From Bacteroidota bacterium (GTDB taxonomy: Bacteria > Bacteroidota > Bacteroidia > Chitinophagales > UBA10324): a DNA stretch of 5,609 bases. The stretch spans positions 7,068-12,676 of the forward strand of contig DMRR01000144.1 of NCBI GenBank assembly GCA_003455275.1, read 5' to 3'. Below the pieces are notes generated by a model. That model did not search any database. It was given only the letters and a program-made list of their open reading frames with translations, and was not told the origin of the DNA. A program made the position numbers and the translations under genes. Below, in pieces: positions 1-4,951 of this stretch (position 1 is its first letter; each line of letters begins with the position of its first letter).

Positions 1-10
1 AGAGATGAGG

Positions 11-41
11 TTATTAGATTAAAGTTATTTGTTATTAGTAA
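11..41 (+). repeat. Heptad-phased dispersed repeat, copy 1
   Basis: Four consecutive 7-base units lie in strict register from 11 to 38. The first and last are TTATTAG, the third is TTATTTG, and the array ends in TTATTAGTAA (32-41). The same ending recurs at 4765-4774 and, on the minus strand, at 57-66 and 986-995. The second unit (ATTAAAG, 18-24) is degenerate. This copy is in inverted orientation to copy 2 (57-92), so the pair can fold into a stem. No open reading frame covers it. I do not recognise it as a named element. Confidence 0.7.
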
Positions 42-56
42 ATACAAAATGAATGC

Positions 57-92
57 TTACTAATAACGGATAACGATTAACAAATAACTTTT
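57..92 (-). repeat. Heptad-phased dispersed repeat, copy 2 (inverted)
   Basis: Read on the minus strand this is AAAAG followed by four 7-base units, TTATTTG first and TTATTAG last, and then TAA. It matches the 36 bases at 986-1021 inside the secreted-protein gene at 33 of 36 positions; the three differences fall together in the second unit. Similarity stops sharply outside these 36 bases. Bases 24-41 of copy 1 pair with 57-74 of this copy, giving an 18-bp stem with two G-T wobbles and a 15-base loop. Confidence 0.75.
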
Positions 93-125
93 AAGATAAC
101 CTGTAAGTGGGTTTTGGTTTGGTAG

Positions 126-157
126 CCCTGCACGCTGTGAAGCTTGCAGGGTTTTTT
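126..157 (+). terminator. Rho-independent terminator of an upstream plus-strand gene
   Basis: A 7-bp GC-rich stem (CCCTGCA 126-132 with TGCAGGG 145-151) continues, after one C-T mismatch, into three more base pairs closed by a GTGA (GNRA-type) tetraloop at 137-140. Six T residues follow at 152-157. The T tract sits only on the plus-strand side, so it ends a plus-strand transcript whose gene lies left of the window. It does not serve the minus-strand carbonic anhydrase gene. Confidence 0.85.
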
Positions 158-195
158 ATTAAAAATAAAATTGGAATTCGGCTTTAACAGAGTAC

Positions 196-225
196 TTAAC
201 TTTGAAAAGTTTTTTTCAATGTTAA
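196..225. repeat. AT-rich inverted repeat overlapping the carbonic anhydrase stop codon
   Basis: TTAAC (196-200) pairs with GTTAA (221-225). After one T-T mismatch, TTGAAAA (202-208) pairs with TTTTCAA (213-219) around a 4-base loop. The outer arm contains the stop codon of the minus-strand gene (222-224). It could be a weak 3'-end structure for that transcript, but no run of T follows on the minus strand, so it is not a standard intrinsic terminator. Its AT-richness makes a chance origin possible. Confidence 0.3.
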
Positions 226-764
226 TTCTCCCTTATGAAATAAAGCTTATTGTCTTCTACGAGATAGAGCATAGGAGCAATCTGAATTTTTGGGTAGCGT
301 GAACGAAGCCGCCTGGTTTCACCTAGTATGAAATCAATTTCATTTCCTATCTCGAACATGGGTGCATAGTTCATGAAATGTTCTTCAGCTTTATCTTCTT
401 CCCACCCTGCATTTTCAACTAAACCTTTAACAAACTCAACTCTTCGGGAAGCCACATTCACCATTCCGCAGTGGTTGTGACCAATAAGCGCAATGTGCTG
501 AACTCCGCCAACAGAAATAGCAAATGAAACCTTAAACTCACTATAGCGGAGATTTGCTCCGCCTGAGCGGATGATGTAAGAAAAATTATCGGGGATATTG
601 AGATGTTTGCGATTGTCCATGCACATGCCCACAAGCAATTGCGCTCTTGCATAAACATCATGCGGGCGATTCAGATTGTGGTATTCTAAAAGTCTCCCAA
701 CGGGTGTGTTCCGGTATTCGGGAAGAATATCTTCATCTTTCAGCACAGGTATTAGTCTATCCAT
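222..764 (-). CDS. Beta-class carbonic anhydrase (short form)
   Basis: The 180-residue product has the beta-carbonic anhydrase active-site pattern. Cys48-x-Asp50-x-Arg52 (in MCMDNRK) and His96-x-x-Cys99 (in GHNHCGM) supply the Cys/His/Cys zinc ligands and the Asp-Arg pair. Between them, IIRSGGANLR (64-73) corresponds to the conserved strand and glycine loop of the family. These enzymes interconvert CO2 and bicarbonate. No signal peptide is seen, so it should act in the cytoplasm. At 180 residues it is at the short end for the family, and the residues just after Cys99 (GMVN) are not the usual CGG/CGA. The start at 764 is the ATG giving the full N-terminus; no Shine-Dalgarno sequence precedes it, as is common in this phylum. 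It lies 54 bases downstream of the secreted beta-propeller gene on the same strand and may be co-transcribed, without an obvious functional link. Family assignment is firm; activity is inferred from the retained ligands. Confidence 0.85.
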   Translation of the reverse strand: MDRLIPVLKDEDILPEYRNTPVGRLLEYHNLNRPHDVYARAQLLVGMCMDNRKHLNIPDNFSYIIRSGGANLRYSEFKVSFAISVGGVQHIALIGHNHCGMVNVASRRVEFVKGLVENAGWEEDKAEEHFMNYAPMFEIGNEIDFILGETRRLRSRYPKIQIAPMLYLVEDNKLYFIREN

Positions 765-818
765 AGTGTGTAAAATACTTTTTCAATATTGCAACATAAC
801 AAAAAAAAATTTGATTGA

Positions 819-2402
819 TTATTCCTTCACAACCTTCTTAATCCAGGTTCCGTTTTTGTTTCTGATAGTTAATGTATAAACTCCGGGTGAAAGTTTGCTG
901 ATGTTGATTTCGGTTATTGGATTATTGTTATTGGTTATTGGTAAAATGCAATTTCTCCCAAGCACATCTGTAATTGTAATTTCATTTACTAATAACGGAT
1001 AACCACGAACAAATAACTTTTGATTCGCAGGATTCGGATAAACTTTAATTGACTCCGCAGAAAGCTCGTGAACAAAAGTTGTATCTGTTGTTGTGTCCGT
1101 AGCAAAATCAACATTCAGATACACGCGATAAATTTTTCCATTCGCTGCACTCAATCCTGCGTTTGGCTGTGTGGCTCTTATTCCTCCATATAAATAACCA
1201 ATCATTTTTCTTCCGTTCATTTCACGGAGATTGTAAATTCCATGATCGAAAAGTGAACCTCCTTCTGATGAAATAAAATTCATGTTGGCTCCAAGTAGCC
1301 CTGGCATTTTTAAGCCGAGCATGGTATCAGCAATAGAACCATCTGCTCTGCGCAACTGAACAGTAATATCATCAGTGAATGGAACCAGCGAATCAAGCAG
1401 CAGTTGTTGAAGTGTGTCATTGTAATTGTAAAGTCCTATTCCGCCAAAAAAAATCTGGTACATATTTTTTGTTGTGCTGTCGAATGCAGAAACAACAGGA
1501 CAAGTGTACTGACTCATCTTCTGCTGAAAAGTATCAACTGAATAATTTGTTCCATCAAAAAATACAGGATTCAAAAACGGCCAGTCCTGATTTTTGCGAA
1601 ACACACCACCATATGCAGCAATTCCCATATTGAGGTTTGCATCCATGTAATACTCCACATTCAAATCGCGGCGATGAAAATTCGCAGTGTCTTTCAGATA
1701 AGAATAATTGCTGATAGAAACTGTAGTTCCGTTATCAACGATATTGAATTTTCGAAAAGCTTCTGTGTAAGTCTGTGTGTAAATCACAAACTGCTGGTTA
1801 TACAAGCCATCAAATCGGTGACCCATTACAAGGTAAAAATCATTTCCGAGTTTCATCAGTTTTCCTCCGGCGACTGCCGCAACTGTATCCATTGTATTCC
1901 TGATTTGTTGCATCGCAAGCGAAGGCGATTGAGCGATAACTGCATTAATCATTTCATCCACATCAATTGAAACAATTGTTGGAGCAGTATAAAATCCCGA
2001 TGATGCTTCCCATGTATAGCCGCCGAGAATGAAGAGATGATTTCCTTCCTGATAATACTCGGTATTTGTGGTGCGTAGCAATGCATGATAAACTGAATCT
2101 AATGAATCAACCGGCATAGAATATACAAGCCAGGCTGCAGTATCAATCACCCAAACATTACTGTTAGCATATGCTGCCTCAAAAGAATTATTGGTGCTGA
2201 ATCCATGTAACCCTTCTGCACGCCCTGTAAGTATGAGCCAGCGACTTCCTGATTTGGCAAATGCAAAAGAGTGCATGGCAGGAAGATCAGCAATACTACT
2301 GTCAATCTCTTCTATATCTATTGTGAACGGAAGTGAGCCTGTTTGTGCTTCGCATTTCAGGTATAAAGTCAAAGCAATCAGGATTAGAAAATAAATTTTC
2401 AT
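819..2402 (-). CDS. Secreted kelch-like beta-propeller protein with T9SS type A sorting domain
   Basis: The 527-residue product starts with a signal peptide (hydrophobic 3-15, likely cut after Ala19 in CEA-Q). The body has six spaced kelch-like strands ending in a glycine motif: LTGR 58-61, LGGY 126-129, MGHR 193-196, YGGV 264-267, FGGI 319-322 and YGGI 405-408. This suggests a six- or seven-bladed beta-propeller. A Thr/Asp-rich linker (435-442) leads to a C-terminal type IX sorting domain: YPNP at 455-458, ITDVLGR at 475-481, SPGVY at 505-509 and a basic KKVVKE end. In Bacteroidota such tails direct export by the T9SS and are usually removed at the surface. No catalytic motif is seen, so substrate or ligand is unknown. 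The sorting domain is unusual: residues 461-473 are encoded by a dispersed repeat also present at 57-92, and residues 488-497 (PITNNNNPIT) by a TTATTGG array. The start at 2402 is supported by the signal peptide directly after it. Confidence 0.85.
   Translation of the reverse strand: MKIYFLILIALTLYLKCEAQTGSLPFTIDIEEIDSSIADLPAMHSFAFAKSGSRWLILTGRAEGLHGFSTNNSFEAAYANSNVWVIDTAAWLVYSMPVDSLDSVYHALLRTTNTEYYQEGNHLFILGGYTWEASSGFYTAPTIVSIDVDEMINAVIAQSPSLAMQQIRNTMDTVAAVAGGKLMKLGNDFYLVMGHRFDGLYNQQFVIYTQTYTEAFRKFNIVDNGTTVSISNYSYLKDTANFHRRDLNVEYYMDANLNMGIAAYGGVFRKNQDWPFLNPVFFDGTNYSVDTFQQKMSQYTCPVVSAFDSTTKNMYQIFFGGIGLYNYNDTLQQLLLDSLVPFTDDITVQLRRADGSIADTMLGLKMPGLLGANMNFISSEGGSLFDHGIYNLREMNGRKMIGYLYGGIRATQPNAGLSAANGKIYRVYLNVDFATDTTTDTTFVHELSAESIKVYPNPANQKLFVRGYPLLVNEITITDVLGRNCILPITNNNNPITEINISKLSPGVYTLTIRNKNGTWIKKVVKE
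912..941 (+). repeat. TTATTGG heptad array inside a coding sequence
   Basis: TTATTGG occurs at 914-920, 928-934 and 935-941. A shortened TTATTG (922-927), after a single A, keeps the 7-base phase. On the minus strand this encodes PITNNNNPIT, residues 488-497 of the secreted protein, between the ITDVLGR strand and the final SPGVY strand of its sorting domain. The unit differs by one base from the TTATTAG unit of the other repeats but is on the opposite strand to the nearby 986-1021 copy. Confidence 0.6.
986..1021 (-). repeat. Heptad-phased dispersed repeat, copy 3, inside the T9SS sorting domain
   Basis: This 36-base segment matches 57-92 at 33 of 36 positions, with the same boundaries and unit order (TTATTTG first, TTATTAG then TAA last on the minus strand). 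It is read in frame as residues 461-473 (KLFVRGYPLLVNE) of the secreted protein, just after the YPNPANQ motif. The three differences from copy 2 fall together at 1004-1007 and replace what would be Leu-Ile with Arg-Gly. Confidence 0.75.
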
Positions 2403-2454
2403 TGACCGAAAGTAAGGGACTGAGTAGAAATTACTTCTATATTGTCCCGTTCAG

Positions 2455-2478
2455 GCCGTCAATTTTCCATCGGACGGC
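2455..2478. repeat. GC-rich inverted repeat in the divergent intergenic region
   Basis: GCCGTC (2455-2460) and GACGGC (2473-2478) form a perfect 6-bp inverted repeat around a 12-base AT-rich spacer. It lies between the two divergent genes, 53 bases before the start of the minus-strand gene and 118 bases before the plus-strand start. The dyad geometry would suit a dimeric regulator or a small hairpin. No known operator is recognised. Confidence 0.35.
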
Positions 2479-2491
2479 ATAGGGGTTTCAT

Positions 2492-2529
2492 CCCTGATAA
2501 ATATTTTTTACCCTGAAAAATATTTTTGG
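2492..2529 (+). repeat. Two-copy 19-base tandem repeat before the EF-G2-type gene
   Basis: The units at 2492-2510 and 2511-2529 abut and share 16 of 19 positions. Both begin CCCTGA and contain AAATATTTTT; they differ at the seventh base and the last two. The second unit overlaps the proposed -33 TTG (2526-2528). A regulator binding side by side here could control the downstream gene, but this is inferred from position only. Confidence 0.55.
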
Positions 2530-2553
2530 AAGTCAGGAAGTTTTATACTTTTA
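2526..2553 (+). promoter_or_regulatory. Candidate Bacteroidota-type promoter for the EF-G2-type gene
   Basis: TTG at 2526-2528 is followed after 17 bases by TACTTTTA (2546-2553), which matches the Bacteroidota -7 consensus TAnnTTTG except for the last base. Spacing is at the short end of the range reported for this promoter class. It lies 42 bases before the ATG at 2596, allowing a leader of roughly 35 bases. Confidence 0.5.
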
Positions 2554-2595
2554 GTCAAAACCAAATACTCACCAAGACAAAAAAGTTAATTGCCT

Positions 2596-4734
2596 ATGAA
2601 AGTTTATGATGACAAGCACATCAAGAACATAGTGCTCTTGGGTGCAACCAAAACAGGGAAGACCACTCTCGCTGAAACCATGATGTTCGAAGCGAAACTT
2701 ATCAATCGAAGGGGAACAACAGAAGAAGGAAACACGGTTTCAGATTATCACGACATTGAAATCAATCGCGGAAACTCAGTGTATGCAACACTGATGCACA
2801 CTGAATGGCGCGACTACAAGATCAATATTATTGATACACCCGGACTCGATGATTTTATTGGTGAAGTGATTTCCGCTCTTCGCATTGCAGATACAGGAGT
2901 AATGCTCCTGAATGCACAACACGGAGTTGAAATAGGAACCGAACTTATTTGGAACTATGTGGAAGAATATCAGAAACCCGTGATGTTCGCCGTCAATCAG
3001 CTGGATCATGAAAAAGCAAACTGGGATGAAACAATTGAAGAAGCAGGAAAAAGATTCGGAACATCATTCGTGCTGATGCAGTATCCAGTGAATCCGGGAG
3101 TTGGATTCGATGCAATTATTGACTTGCTCAAAATGGTGATGTATAAATTTCCTGCAACCGGAGGCAAACCTGAAAAGCTTCCTATTCCGGATTCTGAAAA
3201 AGAAAAAGCAAATGAGTTGCACAACATTCTTGTTGAAAAGGCTGCAGAGAATGATGAAAAGCTCATGGAGCTTTATTTTGAAAAAGGTTCTCTTGATGAG
3301 GATGAAATGCGCAGCGGAATTAAAAAAGGAATGATGGCTCATACACTCTTTCCTGTTTTCTGTCTCTCTGCAAAAAATGATATGGGAAGTGGACGCATGA
3401 TGGGATTCATTGATAATGTAGTTCCTTCTGCCAGTGAAATGCCCGCTGAACATGCTGAAGATGGAAAAGAAATTCCGTGTGATGCATCTAAGCCAACTGC
3501 CCTTTTCGTTTTCAAATCACTGGTTGAACCGCACCTCGGAAATCTTTCTCTATTCAAAGTTGTAAGCGGCGAAGTTTCTGTGGGTACGGAACTTTATAAT
3601 GAAGCCACCAGAAATACTGAGCGCATCAATCAGCTTTTTATTCTTGACGGAAAAAACCGAAACACCATCAACAAACTTTCGGCAGGTGATATTGGTGCAA
3701 CATTAAAATTGAAATCAACCGAAACCGGTCATACGCTGCATGCAAAAGGATTTGATGTTGCAATTGAACCGATCAGATTTCCTGAGCCAAGAATTTATGT
3801 TGCAATTGTTGCAACCAATAAACATGATGATGAAAAACTAGGCGAGGTGCTTCAGGAAATACATCGCGAGGATCCAACAATCACGATTCAATATTCAAGA
3901 GAATTAAAGCAGGTAATTCTTGGCGCCCAGGGGGAGCTTCATCTTGCAGCAACAAGATGGAGATTAGAAAATATTTATAAGCTGCACATTGAATTTGAAA
4001 AGCCGCGCATTCCATATCGCGAAACAATTCGCAGAGAAGCACGCGCAACCTATCGTCATAAAAAACAAAGCGGCGGCGCAGGCCAGTTTGGTGAAGTAAG
4101 TATTCTTATTGAACCGTGGCATGATGGATATGTTCCGCGTAAAGATGAATTCAACATCCGAGGCACTGAAGTTATTGACCTGGATTGGGGAGGGAAACTT
4201 GTTTACTACAACTGCATTGTAGGCGGTGCAATTGATGCCCGGTTCCTTCCTTCTATTTTAAAAGGCATTATGGATAAAATGCAGGAAGGACCGACAACCG
4301 GTTCTTATGTGAGAGACATTGCTGTTTATGTTCATGATGGAAAAATGCATCCTGTGGATTCCAATGATATGGCATTCAAAATTGCCGGCATGATGGCTTT
4401 CCGTGATGCCTTCCGCAATGCTGAACCAAAATTACTTGAACCGATTTTTGACCTTGAAGTATTAGTCCCAGAAGAAGATATGGGAAATGTTATGGGCGAT
4501 TTGCAAACACGCCGCGCAATTATTTTAGGAATGGATTCGAAGAACCGTTTCCAGATTATTAACGCAAAAGTTCCGCAGAGCGAGTTAGATAAATATTCAA
4601 ACACACTTCGCTCGCTCTCTCAGGGGCGCGCAAGTTTCAAGGCGCGTTTCAGTGATTATGCATTGGTGCCCGGCGAAATCCAGAAGAAGCTGCATGATGA
4701 ATATGTGAAGCACGAAGAACTCGAACATGCATAG
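2596..4734 (+). CDS. fusA2: Elongation factor G paralogue (EF-G2 type) with degenerate GTPase centre
   Basis: The 712-residue product is full length for EF-G and has all five domains: G domain 1 to about 290, II 299-388, III 395-472, IV 473-600 and V from about 613. GTPase motifs are GATKTGKT (16-23), DTPG (80-83), NQLD (134-137) and SAK (258-260). Domain IV keeps GGAGQFG (493-499) and His585 in KMHPVDS, equivalent to the tip histidine needed for translocation. The catalytic core is altered: the P-loop Asp of translational GTPases is Lys19, the switch I RGIT motif is RGNS (Ser61), and the catalytic His after DTPG is Leu84. This fits the EF-G2 paralogues of Bacteroides, one of which has been reported to support translation without GTP hydrolysis; the match is by recall, not alignment. 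A second, canonical EF-G should exist elsewhere. ATG 2596 is chosen over the in-frame TTG two codons upstream; the leader is A-rich and lacks a Shine-Dalgarno sequence. The gene has its own promoter and terminator, so it is probably monocistronic and separately regulated. Confidence 0.9.
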   Translation: MKVYDDKHIKNIVLLGATKTGKTTLAETMMFEAKLINRRGTTEEGNTVSDYHDIEINRGNSVYATLMHTEWRDYKINIIDTPGLDDFIGEVISALRIADTGVMLLNAQHGVEIGTELIWNYVEEYQKPVMFAVNQLDHEKANWDETIEEAGKRFGTSFVLMQYPVNPGVGFDAIIDLLKMVMYKFPATGGKPEKLPIPDSEKEKANELHNILVEKAAENDEKLMELYFEKGSLDEDEMRSGIKKGMMAHTLFPVFCLSAKNDMGSGRMMGFIDNVVPSASEMPAEHAEDGKEIPCDASKPTALFVFKSLVEPHLGNLSLFKVVSGEVSVGTELYNEATRNTERINQLFILDGKNRNTINKLSAGDIGATLKLKSTETGHTLHAKGFDVAIEPIRFPEPRIYVAIVATNKHDDEKLGEVLQEIHREDPTITIQYSRELKQVILGAQGELHLAATRWRLENIYKLHIEFEKPRIPYRETIRREARATYRHKKQSGGAGQFGEVSILIEPWHDGYVPRKDEFNIRGTEVIDLDWGGKLVYYNCIVGGAIDARFLPSILKGIMDKMQEGPTTGSYVRDIAVYVHDGKMHPVDSNDMAFKIAGMMAFRDAFRNAEPKLLEPIFDLEVLVPEEDMGNVMGDLQTRRAIILGMDSKNRFQIINAKVPQSELDKYSNTLRSLSQGRASFKARFSDYALVPGEIQKKLHDEYVKHEELEHA

Positions 4735-4743
4735 CTTCTTAAG

Positions 4744-4774
4744 TTATTAGATTTAGGTTAAAAGTTATTAGTAA
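4744..4774 (+). repeat. Heptad-phased dispersed repeat, copy 4
   Basis: Four 7-base units in register start with TTATTAG (4744-4750) and end with TTATTAG then TAA (4765-4774), the same start and end as copy 1 (11-41). The inner units, ATTTAGG and TTAAAAG, are degenerate. It begins nine bases after the EF-G2-type stop codon and ends just before the terminator stem, so it would be part of that mRNA's 3' untranslated region. Confidence 0.65.
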
Positions 4775-4777
4775 TTC

Positions 4778-4811
4778 AAATGCCCTTCGATTTTCGGAGG
4801 GCATTTTCATT
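4778..4811 (+). terminator. Rho-independent terminator of the EF-G2-type gene
   Basis: A 12-bp stem (4778-4789 with 4795-4806, one T-G wobble) has a five-base loop ATTTT. Its core is GCCCT/AGGGC. T-rich sequence follows, though interrupted (TTTTCATTTTATGCTTTT). It sits 43 bases after the stop codon and separates this transcript from the TolB-like gene. Confidence 0.85.
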
Positions 4812-4888
4812 TTATGCTTTTGAGCTTGACTCCTAAAACTCTTTCTGTATTCCTCCTATGACTATTAGTTAAATGTATTCTCATCCAT

Positions 4889-4910
4889 TATGACAATTCT
4901 ATGACAATTC
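4889..4910. promoter_or_regulatory. Perfect 11-base tandem repeat, Pho-box-like operator candidate
   Basis: TATGACAATTC is repeated exactly at 4889-4899 and 4900-4910, one helical turn apart. On the minus strand it reads TTGTCAT-N4-TTGTCAT, one base per half-site from the enterobacterial PhoB box CTGTCAT-N4-CTGTCAT. Side-by-side 11-base repeats are typical sites for OmpR/PhoB-type response regulators. It ends 26 bases before the -7 box of the TolB-like gene, a position suited to an activator, although the Pho-box orientation is opposite to that gene. No phosphate gene is in the window, so the regulator is inferred. Confidence 0.45.
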
Positions 4911-4911
4911 T

Positions 4912-4944
4912 CTGAACCATGATTTTTGCGTGCGGTTACATTTG
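4912..4944 (+). promoter_or_regulatory. Candidate promoter of the TolB-like gene
   Basis: TACATTTG at 4937-4944 is a perfect match to the Bacteroidota -7 consensus TAnnTTTG. The -33 region is weak: CTG at 4912-4914 at 22-base spacing is the best candidate. The box ends only seven bases before the ATG at 4952, so transcription would start at or within a few bases of the start codon. Confidence 0.45.
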
Positions 4945-4951
4945 CGCGCCG

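Noticed and set aside
1..125. CRISPR-like or small RNA gene in the repeat-rich left end
   Set aside because: The repeats are degenerate heptads without uniform repeats and spacers, and no promoter or conserved RNA fold could be recognised.
766..812. TTTG-N22-TATTTTAC on the minus strand as a separate promoter for the carbonic anhydrase gene
   Set aside because: The spacing is outside the usual 17-21 range or at its limit, the last bases do not match, and the stretch is AT-rich enough for this to arise by chance.
2348..2353. Cys17 of the secreted protein as a lipoprotein attachment site
   Set aside because: The preceding residues YLK do not fit a lipobox, and the protein already has a T9SS sorting tail; CEA-Q fits ordinary signal peptidase cleavage.
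2436..2462. TTGACG / TATAGA pair on the minus strand as a sigma70-like promoter for the secreted protein
   Set aside because: The spacing is 15 bases and Bacteroidota do not use the enterobacterial -35/-10 consensus. No convincing TAnnTTTG box was found for this gene.
2481..2508. AGGG/CCCT hairpin followed by T-rich sequence as a terminator
   Set aside because: The stem is only 4 bp, and no plus-strand gene ends upstream of it; it lies between two divergent genes.
2590..2595. TTG start codon two codons upstream of the EF-G2-type ATG
   Set aside because: The ATG at 2596 begins the MKVY sequence expected for this family, and TTG starts are uncommon in this phylum.
3006..3557. Minus-strand open frames inside the EF-G2-type gene, and similar frames at 458-661, 1379-1970 and 5078-5284
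   Set aside because: They overlap strongly supported genes, have no recognisable domains, and look like antisense shadows of the coding frame.
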